From assembly GCA_944363505.1 (NCBI GenBank), contig CALVUD010000003.1:69783-133782 (forward strand): a DNA stretch of 64,000 nt, written 5' to 3'. The position numbers were made by a program, and so were the translations under genes. This DNA comes from an uncultured Clostridia bacterium (lineage in GTDB: Bacteria > Bacillota > Clostridia > Christensenellales > DTU072). Within the stretch, counting starts at the first letter, position 1. The number at the start of each line of letters is the position of its first letter. The notes beneath the pieces were generated by a model. That model was not told the origin of the DNA, searched no databases, and worked only from the letters and a program-made list of their open reading frames with translations. Shown here piece after piece: positions 10,601 through 18,028 of this stretch.

Positions 10601-10992
10601 TGCTCGCCAAGCTGGCAAGCGAGGGCGAAAACGTTGAATCGGTGGACGTAAAACAACTTGTAAAAACGCTGTCGCTTCCGCTGTTCGACTATGCGGCGGC
10701 GAACAAGACGCTGAGGGAGCAGCCTTTTATGTACTACGTGCCCGCGAACGAAGTTCTCCCGACCGACGCGCGGGACAAGGTGCTGGTACAGGGGGTCATG
10801 GATCTGGTGATCCTCGGCGAAAAGACGCTGCTGGTCGATTACAAGGTTTCGGGAGCCGACGAAAAAACGCTGAAAGAGCGCTATTCCGCACAGCTCGAGC
10901 TTTACGCGGCCGCGCTCGGCGAAGCGACGGGAAAATATCCCGACAAGAAGCTGATAGTCGTCCTGAACCGCGCGCTCGTACTGGAAATTTAA
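7666..10992 (+). CDS. addA: ATP-dependent helicase/nuclease subunit A
   Basis: An 1108-residue UvrD-like helicase plus nuclease. I place the start at the ATG of the TGATG overlap with addB, giving the expected N-terminus with a Q motif (SGQDKALEF) and Walker A SASAGSGKTT (Lys32). Further motifs follow in order: DEYQD (about 387), GDVKQSIYRFR, NFRSSQPILDF, MTMHRSKGLEFPSVYV and YVALTRARYRL (about 832). The C-terminal RecB-type nuclease motif GVMDLVIL...LLVDYK begins near residue 1044. With AddB it forms the break-processing enzyme that recognises Chi-type sites. Length and motif order match full-length AddA. A hairpin terminator follows. Confidence 0.96.
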   Translation: MPDLDWKKSGQDKALEFTGANMLVSASAGSGKTTVMVEKIRRYLAAGGSLTRLVVVTFTRASADDMKEKIETELKELLRTTKDARYKAELRALPISYIGTVDSLCANIYRNYFEDTGGPPSFRVLETDESRELLREAASEVLEEKLSEEDAAFEKFLSYCAPVETEEGFFKAVEGVFRYLDTRSDPEEFFAVTRKIAESDFDDNPAVKYLQEVSGEKFRAFVNDSDYFLSLAEDAPPGRAAKLKGTVSDMRRDFSAILAGKDPKGFYEALKNAGEYKKPGAHPSYEGAAREAFISVADFIDEGNKALKEAKARFSDYETDKITEKEASAAVETVLDAVHRVSVRYSELKAKANAFDFSDVERLALKILSENGRAEEFRARTDYVFFDEYQDVNPLQEAIISLISKDNLFMVGDVKQSIYRFRHSEPKLFLKRYREYGGGHGGSNVPLNMNFRSSQPILDFSDRIFSKIMTPRFGGVDYSGSSRFNKAGLDVETSGFVPVRAVFFPKPDPPVYEFPEVYSLGAAPKAAPERDAEAEFVADDVLRSVANDLIPVKGGGVRKMRYSDIAVLARDSKTAKRFIREFAARGIPCDSNVSGQLFDKSDIDKLTAFLRLIDNPLQDFPLAAAMLSEGGVFDEKELYDLSAAGEGESFYERIYSSRADGAAGGKLKEFLAAIARYRKLAPLTDVVQLIGTIAAERGFLTAMASEPERLDAYNAYLKFISERECSASVTAFLKWRAGEDAVPEGGGTGTGVSVMTMHRSKGLEFPSVYVVGAGNATGSRISSAVAVADPEFGLGLKAYDEESRSSKKPLTRLAIELKNAFEEKQEEARLAYVALTRARYRLRVTGTAPASEKIARVPENASSLREWMLMAAEDDPVLSAKIETGELPREKSAPAAAARSDYDGGEIRFFEYPFAASTAVSNKYTVTSLNEYDPARSDDDSGEYTPVLGARGTETGNIYHRIMERMDFSDRGEEGVGNLLAKLASEGENVESVDVKQLVKTLSLPLFDYAAANKTLREQPFMYYVPANEVLPTDARDKVLVQGVMDLVILGEKTLLVDYKVSGADEKTLKERYSAQLELYAAALGEATGKYPDKKLIVVLNRALVLEI

Positions 10993-11043
10993 GGAAATAC
11001 GTTCCTGGAAACGGCTTAAAAAAGCCCCGAAACGCGCATACGG

Positions 11044-11075
11044 GCGCGCTCGGTCAACGTGAGCGCGCTTTTAAT
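11044..11075 (+). terminator. Terminator after addBA
   Basis: An 8-base stem GCGCGCTC / GAGCGCGC with a 9-base loop is followed by TTTTAATTATTT. It closes the lipoprotein-addB-addA transcription unit. Confidence 0.75.
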
Positions 11076-11097
11076 TATTTATTTTATAAAAAAGGGG

Positions 11098-11126
11098 TTG
11101 CAAAAACGTTCGAAAGCATATATAAT
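11098..11126 (+). promoter_or_regulatory. Promoter of the PE-repeat membrane protein
   Basis: TTGCAA (11098-11103), 17-base spacer, TATAAT (11121-11126). A leader of about 26 bases with an AGGAG ribosome site precedes the ATG at 11159. Confidence 0.8.
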
Positions 11127-11158
11127 AAACTTATAACTTTGTGATTAGGAGTCAGGGT

Positions 11159-12334
11159 ATGGAATTATTCGACAAAATACAGGAATTTCTTACCGGCACC
11201 GCCGACATTTTCAAAGTCGGCGCCGAATGGAGTCCCGCGATTTTCGTCGCGCTTATCGCGTCTGTAGTGATACTCGTCGCGTTCTTTATCGCTTTGGGTA
11301 TCCGTTCTTCCTCCAAGGGCAACAAATTCAGGAAGCACCTCGAGGACAGCGCCGCTTATATCGACAAGACCGGCGAGATCGACGTCGATAACGTCGACGG
11401 ACTCAATTCCTATATCCAGGACGAAAAGATGGCAAAATCCGTCCAAAAGGGTTGGGGCACGTTCATGGATCAGCAGACGGGCTATCCTTCGGATTATATT
11501 TCCGAAGCCGAGACCTTCGGCGACAGAAAGACCAATCCCGACTACAAGGGCGGCACGGGCTTTTTCAAGACGGTATCCGCAATCGTTTTGATACTTGCTG
11601 CGGCGCTTGCGGCGATAGGCAATATCGACGCGGTCCGCGGTCAGGATCTCGGCGGCGCGTCGGGAGTATTGGCGGCATTCGAAATCATTCTTCCCGCCGT
11701 GGTGGCGATAGCGTTGCCGCTCCTGATTTTCGTGATAGCGCGCGCCATACTTGCGGGCGCCAATTCCTCGCTCCTCAAAAAGACCAAGGCGGCGTTCGGC
11801 GCATTTACCGACGCGCTTGACGCCAACGTGATCATCTTCCGCGAACCCGAGGACGAATTCATTTCCGAGAATATCGAGGAAATCAACGCCGCCATCGACG
11901 ACATCATCGCGGGCAAACTCGGAGACTCCGAGATCCTCGAGATCGTTACCGCTCCCGCGGTCGAGGACGCCGAGGAAGTCGAGGAAGCTCCCGCCCCCGA
12001 ACCGCTCCCCGAACCCGAGCGCGAAGAGGCTGCCGCCGACGTCGCTCCCGAGCCGGAACCCGAGCCCGAACCCGAGCCCGAGCCGGAACCCGAACCCTCT
12101 GCGGACGACGAAGCGCTGAGAATACGGCGTCAGAGCGTACTGCTCGAAATAATCAAACTTTGCAACCGCATGACCGAGGACCCGAACGTAACGCCCAAAC
12201 AGCTGGAGGACGTGGCAAACTTCTTGGGTTCGGCGCTGGAAAGCTACGACTTTACCGAAAGCGAGAGGGAACTGCTCGACCAGGGCATCTTTATCCTGTG
12301 GATGAAGCTGCGTGAGATGGCGGGACTTGTATAA
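11159..12334 (+). CDS. Three-span membrane protein with a Glu-Pro repeat linker
   Basis: A 391-residue protein. The start ATG at 11159 has an AGGAG ribosome site. Predicted membrane spans lie near residues 28-50, 137-157 and 178-203. The region between spans one and two (about 85 residues) and the C-terminal third are hydrophilic. Residues about 280-320 are a Pro/Glu-rich spacer with an uninterrupted EP dipeptide run, followed by a helical C-terminal domain of about 70 residues (LLEIIKLCNRMTEDPNVTPKQLEDVANFL). Arrangement and spacing faintly recall MotA/ExbB-type proteins, but I see no diagnostic motif. The extended PE spacer suggests a domain held at a distance from the membrane. Function unknown. 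Confidence 0.7.
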   Translation: MELFDKIQEFLTGTADIFKVGAEWSPAIFVALIASVVILVAFFIALGIRSSSKGNKFRKHLEDSAAYIDKTGEIDVDNVDGLNSYIQDEKMAKSVQKGWGTFMDQQTGYPSDYISEAETFGDRKTNPDYKGGTGFFKTVSAIVLILAAALAAIGNIDAVRGQDLGGASGVLAAFEIILPAVVAIALPLLIFVIARAILAGANSSLLKKTKAAFGAFTDALDANVIIFREPEDEFISENIEEINAAIDDIIAGKLGDSEILEIVTAPAVEDAEEVEEAPAPEPLPEPEREEAAADVAPEPEPEPEPEPEPEPEPSADDEALRIRRQSVLLEIIKLCNRMTEDPNVTPKQLEDVANFLGSALESYDFTESERELLDQGIFILWMKLREMAGLV

Positions 12335-12421
12335 AAAGAGATTGACTGAAAAGGAAAAGGACATGGAAGACCCTTACGGTAACTGTAGAAAACAGAATAC
12401 GCTTAGAGTCAGCTGAGCCAT

Positions 12422-12491
12422 ATTGCCGCCCGCGTGGCGGCAATCCCCACGTATTTCCCGAGGGGCGCGGCTTGGCGCCCCTCGTTTTTTT
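12422..12491 (+). terminator. Tandem hairpins, the second a terminator, just upstream of corA
   Basis: First hairpin: ATTGCCGCC / GGCGGCAAT (12422-12430 and 12436-12444), perfect 9-base stem. Second: CGAGGGGCGC / GCGCCCCTCG (12459-12468 and 12475-12484), perfect 10-base stem followed by seven T. It may simply end the upstream transcript. Because it sits only 16 bases before the corA start it could also act as an attenuator. No known magnesium riboswitch core is recognisable in the preceding 90 bases. Confidence 0.8.
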
Positions 12492-12506
12492 CGAAGGAGG
12501 TACGAT

Positions 12507-13469
12507 GTGATTCAGATTTTTAACACGGTGGATAAAAGCCTGGAGGAAGAATTCGTTGATTTTACCGGCGGAATTTCCCTTCGCAACAAATGGCTGCATC
12601 TGGAAAATCCAACCGACCGCGAAATAGAGCTTATAGAGCGTCTGACGGGCGTCGACGGCGACATGATCAAAGCCGCGTTGGACGAAGAGGAGCGCGCCCG
12701 TATCGAAGCCGACGAAGGCGATAAGCTGGTGCTTTTCGACATACCGACGATAGAGGAGGAAGAAAACTATTATTCCTACTCGACGATGCCTTTGGGCGTG
12801 ATCATCACGGACATGTGCATGATCACCGTTTGTCTGAAAGAAAACTCGATCATCTCCAACTTCGTGAACAACCGCGTCAAAAAACTGGAAACGGCGAGGA
12901 GAACGAATTTTCTGTATCAGCTGTTGTATCATACCCACGTCAAATTCCTGCAGTATCTGAGACAGATCGACCGCTCGTCCCAGCGCATACAGACCGAGCT
13001 TCACCGCTCCACGAAGAACAAGGAACTCATTCAGCTGCTCGACCTCGAGAATTCGCTGGTATACTTTTCGACGTCGCTCAGGGCGAACGCGCTGATCATC
13101 GAAAAACTGGGAAGGCTGATCCCGCCGCGGAACGAGGACGACGAGGCGCTTCTGGAAGACGTCGGCATAGAGAACAGACAGGCGCTGGACATGTGTAACA
13201 TTTACAGAGACATACTCTCGGGCACCATGGACGCCTACGCTTCGATAATATCCAACAACCAGAACCTGATAATGAAATTATTGACGGTGGCGACCGTGAT
13301 AATTTCGATACCGACTCTGGTGGCGTCGTTCTGGGGAATGAACACGGGAGTGCCGTTCCAGAACGAACCCTGGGGATTCTATGTCGTACTGGGCGTCAGC
13401 GCTATCGCGGCGGCGGTGGCGAGTTACTTCTTGCTGCGCAGCAAAAAGGAAAAGAAAAAGAAAAAATGA
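12507..13469 (+). CDS. corA: CorA-family divalent cation transporter
   Basis: A 320-residue protein read from GTG at 12507, which has an ideal ribosome site (GGAGGT, 5-base spacing); the ATG two bases earlier runs into a stop. The N-terminal cytoplasmic domain is followed by a long helical stretch (about 125-255) and two C-terminal membrane spans. The GMN signature at the end of the first span (ASFWGMNTG) is the ion-selectivity element of CorA magnesium/cobalt channels. The C-terminus is strongly basic (KKEKKKKK), as expected for a cytoplasmic tail. It belongs to the short firmicute CorA-like group whose transported ion is not always magnesium. Confidence 0.92.
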   Translation: MIQIFNTVDKSLEEEFVDFTGGISLRNKWLHLENPTDREIELIERLTGVDGDMIKAALDEEERARIEADEGDKLVLFDIPTIEEEENYYSYSTMPLGVIITDMCMITVCLKENSIISNFVNNRVKKLETARRTNFLYQLLYHTHVKFLQYLRQIDRSSQRIQTELHRSTKNKELIQLLDLENSLVYFSTSLRANALIIEKLGRLIPPRNEDDEALLEDVGIENRQALDMCNIYRDILSGTMDAYASIISNNQNLIMKLLTVATVIISIPTLVASFWGMNTGVPFQNEPWGFYVVLGVSAIAAAVASYFLLRSKKEKKKKK

Positions 13470-13502
13470 CGCTCCGCGCCGACAGGCGAAAGCCCTTTGC
13501 CG

Positions 13503-13536
13503 CGGGAGAAACCCCGAGGAGTTTCTTCCGTTTTTT
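13503..13536 (+). terminator. Terminator after corA
   Basis: A 10-base stem CGGGAGAAAC / GTTTCTTCCG (one G-T pair), 8-base loop, followed by six T. Confidence 0.85.
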
Positions 13537-13560
13537 ACTAAAATACGCTTCCGGGCGCTA

Positions 13561-13590
13561 TTGACAAAAAGTTTAAAGTTATAATATAAT
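13561..13590 (+). promoter_or_regulatory. Promoter of the metallophosphoesterase gene
   Basis: TTGACA at 13561-13566 and TATAAT at 13585-13590 (18-base spacer), followed by a leader with GAGAGGAGG before the ATG at 13622. A second overlapping TATAAT at 13580 has too short a spacer. Confidence 0.8.
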
Positions 13591-13621
13591 TATCAAGAAA
13601 AAAACGAGAGAGGAGGCAAAA

Positions 13622-14797
13622 ATGGCACTGGAAAGGAAAAGGCGCGCCCGTCTTGCTTGGAAAATAGTCGGGATAATATTTGCCCTGATCATAGCCGCGT
13701 TCGTCGTGATTTTCGCGGTGGGCATGATAGGTTACGAGGTCAATATGGGCAAGGTCGAAAAGACCGAATACCTCGGCAGCGATTACGCGCCCGAGATGGT
13801 GGACGGGACGTGGACTTTCTCGGTTCCCGAGGGGGAGGACTTCCGCGTTTTACAGATTACCGACGTGCATCTCGGCGGCGGCGCGTTTTCCATAGGGAAA
13901 GACGCTTCCGCTCTCGAGGCGGTGGAAACGCTGATACGCCGCACGCAGCCGGATTTCGTCGTGTTCACCGGCGATATGGTTTATCCCGTACCTCCGCAAT
14001 CGGGTTCTTTCAACAACATCAGGGAAACCGCGCTTTTGACTACGCTTATGGAAAAACTGGGCGTGTATTACGGCATATGTCTCGGCAACCACGACACCGA
14101 GCCGTACAGTTTCTATAACCGCGATCAACTGTACGAGTTTTACGCCGAGCAAAAATATTGTGTTGTGGACAGGGCGGAAGGCGTCGACGACATAAATTAC
14201 GCCGTCAATATCCGCGACCTGGAGACGGGAAGAATCCGCCACACGCTTTATCTGATGGATACCCACGACTACGTCGGCGATCAGCTGATAAACATCATGA
14301 GCAACTATGACGGTCTGCACGTTAACCAGATCGAATGGTACCGCTCCGAAGTCGCCAGGATGAACGGCATAAACGCCGCGCTCGGCTTCGACGGGATCGT
14401 GCCGTCCTCTTTGTACATTCATATCCCGCTCGGAGAATATAAGACCGCCATCAACGAATACCGCGCCAATTGTTTCCGCGACACCGAAAACGTCAAACAC
14501 ATATTCGGCGAAATCGGCGAAAATCCCTGTCCCTCCGACGTCGAGGACGACATGTTCGAAACCATTTTGGAGCTTAACAGCACGAAGTGGGTATTCTGCG
14601 GGCACGACCACGTCAACAACGTCAGCCTCGAATATAAGGGCGTGAGACTGACTTACGGAATGAGTATAGATTATCTGGCATATATCGGGATAGCGAAAGA
14701 GGAAATCCAGCGCGGAGCGACGATTATCGACGTCATGCGCGACGGAACGCTTTCGATAGCGCCCACGCGACTGAACGAGGATCTGTTCAAGGAATAA
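13622..14797 (+). CDS. Membrane-anchored calcineurin-like metallophosphoesterase
   Basis: A 391-residue protein with a basic start (LERKRRARLAWK) and one membrane span at about 14-39, so the catalytic domain should face outward. The phosphoesterase motifs appear in order: ITDVHLG (D-x-H), FTGDMVY (GD), LGNHDTE (GNHD), HIPL and FCGHDHVNN (GHDH), supplying the di-metal ligands. Substrates of this family range from phosphodiesters to phosphoproteins, and this one cannot be assigned. It stands alone between its own promoter and terminator. Confidence 0.88.
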   Translation: MALERKRRARLAWKIVGIIFALIIAAFVVIFAVGMIGYEVNMGKVEKTEYLGSDYAPEMVDGTWTFSVPEGEDFRVLQITDVHLGGGAFSIGKDASALEAVETLIRRTQPDFVVFTGDMVYPVPPQSGSFNNIRETALLTTLMEKLGVYYGICLGNHDTEPYSFYNRDQLYEFYAEQKYCVVDRAEGVDDINYAVNIRDLETGRIRHTLYLMDTHDYVGDQLINIMSNYDGLHVNQIEWYRSEVARMNGINAALGFDGIVPSSLYIHIPLGEYKTAINEYRANCFRDTENVKHIFGEIGENPCPSDVEDDMFETILELNSTKWVFCGHDHVNNVSLEYKGVRLTYGMSIDYLAYIGIAKEEIQRGATIIDVMRDGTLSIAPTRLNEDLFKE

Positions 14798-14825
14798 ATT
14801 CCCAAACAAACGTTTAACGTTTTGA

Positions 14826-14853
14826 AGCGGCGTCTTGCAAAGCGCCGCTTTTT
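14826..14853 (+). terminator. Terminator after the metallophosphoesterase
   Basis: Stem AGCGGCG / CGCCGCT with a further CTT / AAG extension inside the loop, followed by TTTTT. It lies directly against the -35 box of the next promoter. Confidence 0.75.
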
Positions 14854-14855
14854 CT

Positions 14856-14884
14856 TTGCAATTTTCGCGTCGCGGGTGTAAAAT
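14856..14884 (+). promoter_or_regulatory. Promoter giving a leaderless transcript of the DMT transporter
   Basis: TTGCAA (14856-14861), 17-base spacer, TAAAAT (14879-14884), then only 6 bases to the ATG at 14891. The start codon itself coincides with the expected transcription start. Confidence 0.7.
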
Positions 14885-14890
14885 CGACGT

Positions 14891-15871
14891 ATGTCTTTGA
14901 CACGGGAAAGCAAAAGGGGAATCGCCGCGAAGTTTATGCTGCTCGTTACGGCGGCAATATGGGGAAGCGCGTTTATAGTGCTGAAAGACGCCATAGACGG
15001 ACTGCCCGTTTTTTTCGTACTCGCGTTCAGGTTCCTTACGGGAGGCGCGCTGCTTGCCGCGGTGTTTTTCCGCTCTTTTAAGAACATCTGTCCGAAAGTT
15101 GTTTTAAAAGGCTCGGTGACGGGTGCCGTAGTCGCGGCGGCCTATGCCGTTCAGACTATCGGATTAAAACACACCACCCCCGGCATGAACGCTTTCCTGA
15201 CGGCGGTTTACTGTGTCATAACTCCGTTCATGACTTGGGCGGTTACGCGCAAACGCCCGTCCGTATTCCGTTTCGCGGCGGCATCGGTATGCTTTGCGGG
15301 CATAGGGCTTTTGTCGGTATCGGGCGGCGGCGGATTTACGTTTATGGGCGAAGGCATGACCCTTATTTCGGGAGTGTTTTTTGCTGCTCAGATCGTTTTG
15401 ATAGACGCGCTCGCAAAGGACGAAGATCCGATGCAGTTCACCGTGTGGGAGCTGTTGTCCTGCGGCATGATATTGCTGGTCGTTTACCTCGCCGCACAGC
15501 TTGACGAGCCTTTGAATATAGACGGAGCGGAATGGGGACGGCTGATATACCTCGGGGCGGTGGCGACCGCGCTCGCGCTGGCTTTGATGACTATGGGGGT
15601 CCGATACGCTTCTCCCGTCGCGGGCGCCCTGATAATGAGTCTGGAATCGGTGTTCGGCGTGGCGTTTTCGCTGCTGTTCGGTTACGAAAGAATCAGCGTG
15701 AAAAGCGCTTTCGGATTTTTGCTGATATTCCTCGCGGTGGCGTTGGGAGAGGGCGGTCCGGCTCTGTTGAAATATCTGAAAAACAAAATAATTTCCAAAC
15801 GAAAATGCACGGAAAAGGTTTCCGAAACGTCGAACACGGAAGCCTTAAAAGAGGATAATCCCGATTCATAA
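14891..15871 (+). CDS. EamA/DMT-family transporter
   Basis: A 326-residue integral membrane protein with about ten hydrophobic helices and the duplicated EamA organisation: first repeat starting LLVTAAIWGSAFIVLKDAI, second starting near residue 155 (MTLISGVFFAAQIVLIDAL). A Glu is conserved in the last repeat (MSLESVFGVAFSLLFGYE). The drug/metabolite transporter superfamily exports amino acids, metabolites or drugs; the substrate cannot be read here. The C-terminal 35 residues are hydrophilic and cytoplasmic. The start is fixed by the promoter geometry: no ribosome site exists and the ATG is 6 bases from the -10 box. Confidence 0.88.
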   Translation: MSLTRESKRGIAAKFMLLVTAAIWGSAFIVLKDAIDGLPVFFVLAFRFLTGGALLAAVFFRSFKNICPKVVLKGSVTGAVVAAAYAVQTIGLKHTTPGMNAFLTAVYCVITPFMTWAVTRKRPSVFRFAAASVCFAGIGLLSVSGGGGFTFMGEGMTLISGVFFAAQIVLIDALAKDEDPMQFTVWELLSCGMILLVVYLAAQLDEPLNIDGAEWGRLIYLGAVATALALALMTMGVRYASPVAGALIMSLESVFGVAFSLLFGYERISVKSAFGFLLIFLAVALGEGGPALLKYLKNKIISKRKCTEKVSETSNTEALKEDNPDS

Positions 15872-15894
15872 TTTTTCTTCGGATCAGGATTTTT
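15857..15894 (+). terminator. Weak terminator overlapping the end of the DMT transporter gene
   Basis: AATCC-C-GATT pairs with GATC-A-GGATT (one mismatch, one G-T pair) around a 15-base loop, followed by TTTT. It includes the last codons of the gene. Moderate support only. Confidence 0.4.
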
Positions 15895-15951
15895 CGTGCT
15901 GCGTGCGCGTGCTCGCGCCTTTATGGGGGCGCCGAAGCGATTTTTGACCTC

Positions 15952-15980
15952 TTGATTCCGCCGCGCCCGGCGGTTATAAT
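15952..15980 (+). promoter_or_regulatory. Promoter of the iron alcohol dehydrogenase
   Basis: TTGATT (15952-15957), 17-base spacer, TATAAT (15975-15980). The leader of about 45 bases carries a short GCCG / CGGC hairpin and ends with a CGGAGGT ribosome site before the ATG at 16032. Confidence 0.8.
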
Positions 15981-16031
15981 AAAAGAAGCCGCTTTTCGGC
16001 GGACGCTAAAATATAAACGGAGGTAATCTGA

Positions 16032-17180
16032 ATGGCTAACAGAATAGTATTAAACGAACAGTCGTATCACGGCTTCGGTTCCAGAGAAGTACTGAAAGAG
16101 CTTTTAAGTAAACGCGGATATAAAAAGGCGTTCGTGTGTTCCGACCGCGCCACCTGTGACGTGGGCGTTACCGCAAAAGTTACGGACGTGCTCGACGCCG
16201 CGGGATTTCCTTACGAAGTATACACGGGCATCGTGCCCAATCCTACGATAGAAAACGTGCTCGACGGCGTCAAAGCGTTCGAAACTTCGGGCGCGGATTG
16301 TCTGCTGGCCGTGGGCGGCGGTTCGTCGATCGACACCGCAAAGGCGATAGGCATAATTGCCGCAAACCCCGAATTCGGCGACGTCAGGAGCCTCGAGGGC
16401 GCGGCGGACACACCCAATCCCTCCGTGCCGCTGATAGCGCTTCCGACTACGGCGGGCACCGCGGCGGAGGTTACCATCAATTACGTCATAACCGACGTCG
16501 AGAAAAAGAGAAAATTCGTGTGCGTCGATCCGCACGACATTCCCGTGGTGGCGATAATCGACTCCGAACTGATGTCCACGATGCCCAAGGGACTGACGGC
16601 ATCGACGGGCATGGACGCGCTGACTCACGCGATCGAAGGATACATCACCAAGGGCGCGTGGGAGATGACGGACATGTTCCACCTGAAAGCGATAGAGATC
16701 ATTTCGCGCAGCCTCCGCGGCGCCGTCAACGGCGAAAAAGAGGGCAGGGAAGGCATGGCGCTCGGGCAGTATATCGCGGGCATGGGCTTTTCCAACGTCG
16801 GATTGGGAATTGTCCATTCGATGGCGCACGCTCTCGGCGCGGTGTACAACACCCCTCACGGCGTGGCAAACGCGATACTCCTCCCGACCGTCATGGAGTA
16901 CAACGCCGACGCCACGGGCGACAAATATCGCTATATCGCCAAAGCCATGGGCGTGCATGGAACAAAAAACATGAGTGCGGACGAATACAGGAAAGCCGCC
17001 GTGGACGCCGTCAGGAAACTGGCGGTAGACGTGGGTATCCCGCAATCTCTGAAAGATATAGTCAAACGCGAAGACATAGACTTCCTTGCCGAATCGGCAA
17101 TGGCGGACGCGTGCCGTCCCGGCAATCCCAAGGATCCGACAAAAGAAGATATCGCGGCGCTTTACGAAAAGTTGCTCTGA
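16032..17180 (+). CDS. fucO: Iron-containing alcohol dehydrogenase, lactaldehyde reductase-like
   Basis: A 382-residue group III alcohol dehydrogenase. The NAD-binding signature GGGSSIDTAKA lies near residue 97. The iron ligands are the Asp and His of GMDALTHAIEGY and the His residues of HSMAHALG and NTPHGVANA, the classic pattern. The best resemblance is to FucO, which reduces lactaldehyde to 1,2-propanediol during anaerobic fucose or rhamnose use, but butanol- and ethanol-type enzymes share all these motifs. No fucose or rhamnose genes are adjacent, so the substrate is inferred only from overall similarity. It is a single-gene unit with its own promoter and terminator. Confidence 0.85.
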   Translation: MANRIVLNEQSYHGFGSREVLKELLSKRGYKKAFVCSDRATCDVGVTAKVTDVLDAAGFPYEVYTGIVPNPTIENVLDGVKAFETSGADCLLAVGGGSSIDTAKAIGIIAANPEFGDVRSLEGAADTPNPSVPLIALPTTAGTAAEVTINYVITDVEKKRKFVCVDPHDIPVVAIIDSELMSTMPKGLTASTGMDALTHAIEGYITKGAWEMTDMFHLKAIEIISRSLRGAVNGEKEGREGMALGQYIAGMGFSNVGLGIVHSMAHALGAVYNTPHGVANAILLPTVMEYNADATGDKYRYIAKAMGVHGTKNMSADEYRKAAVDAVRKLAVDVGIPQSLKDIVKREDIDFLAESAMADACRPGNPKDPTKEDIAALYEKLL

Positions 17181-17197
17181 TAAATTATCCGTTTTTT

Positions 17198-17228
17198 GCC
17201 GCGGCGCTCGCCGCGGCTTTTTTGTTTT
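17198..17228 (+). terminator. Terminator after fucO
   Basis: Stem GCCGCGG / CCGCGGC with loop CGCTCG, followed by TTTTTTGTTTT. Confidence 0.85.
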
Positions 17229-17295
17229 GCGAGGTTTTCGGGAAAAACGTATCGGACCAGGAAAAAACGTCAATAATCGGCGCGGAGGTAAACGT

Positions 17296-18018
17296 ATGAA
17301 TATCATCGAAAAATATCTGACTCCGAAGACCGACAAGATCCTGCGGTACGTGGTCGCTCCGCTGATATTGGTCGCCGTGGTAGGTCTGATACTTATCGGG
17401 CTGAACGGCTTTTCGACCGAAACGGAAGCGGAGGCGGCGACGCTGAAAATGGGATCCAGCGGCGACGCGGTCAGGGAGCTTCAGACCAGACTAAAGAACT
17501 GGGGGTACTATACGGGGTCGGTAGACGGCATTTTCGGCAGCCAGACCTATGCGGCGGTCAAGTATTTCCAACGCGTCAACGGGTTGCAGGTGGACGGCAT
17601 CGTGGGCAGCAAGACGGCGGCGGCGGTAGGCATATCGCTCGGCTCGTCCTCGGGCTCGTCCTATTCGTCGTCGGACGAATATCTTCTGGCGAGACTGGTA
17701 TACGCGGAGGCGCGAGGGGAACCGTATGTAGGGCAAGTCGCGGTTGCGGCAGTCGTTTTGAACAGGGTTCGCTCCTCGTCTTTTCCGAACACCATAGCGG
17801 GGGTCATATATCAGCCCTGGGCGTTCTCGGTCGTCAACGACGGCCAGATAAATCTGAGTCCCAATCAGACGGCAATAAACGCGGCGCGGGACGCGATGAA
17901 CGGATGGGATCCGACATACGGATGTCTTTATTACTATAACCCCGCGACGGCGACGAACAGCTGGATAAAGCAAAAGCCTATACATCTTACGATAGGCGCG
18001 CACGTGTTCTGCGCGTAA
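17296..18018 (+). CDS. sleB: Spore cortex-lytic enzyme SleB
   Basis: A 240-residue protein. The ATG at 17296 has a GGAGGT site and gives a basic/hydrophobic N-terminal segment (span about 18-39) ending in an AEA-type cleavage region. Residues about 45-105 form a PG_binding_1 domain (MGSSGDAVRELQTRLKNWGYY ... GIVGSKTAAAVG), then a Ser-rich linker, then the Hydrolase_2 cortex-lytic domain (LLARLVYAEARGEP with the catalytic Glu; VLNRVRS; PWAFS). SleB is a lytic transglycosylase that degrades spore cortex muramic-delta-lactam peptidoglycan on germination. It is followed 10 bases later by ypeB, its required partner. I see no convincing sigma-G promoter upstream. Confidence 0.93.
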   Translation: MNIIEKYLTPKTDKILRYVVAPLILVAVVGLILIGLNGFSTETEAEAATLKMGSSGDAVRELQTRLKNWGYYTGSVDGIFGSQTYAAVKYFQRVNGLQVDGIVGSKTAAAVGISLGSSSGSSYSSSDEYLLARLVYAEARGEPYVGQVAVAAVVLNRVRSSSFPNTIAGVIYQPWAFSVVNDGQINLSPNQTAINAARDAMNGWDPTYGCLYYYNPATATNSWIKQKPIHLTIGAHVFCA

Positions 18019-18028
18019 AGGAGGCGAT

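Noticed and set aside
12335-12506. M-box (Mg2+) riboswitch upstream of corA
   Set aside because: The gap is short and the conserved M-box core segments are not present; only simple hairpins are seen.
17229-17295. Sigma-G promoter for sleB
   Set aside because: A partial GTAT / CAATAAT match at about 17 bases is too weak against the TGAATA / CATACTA consensus.
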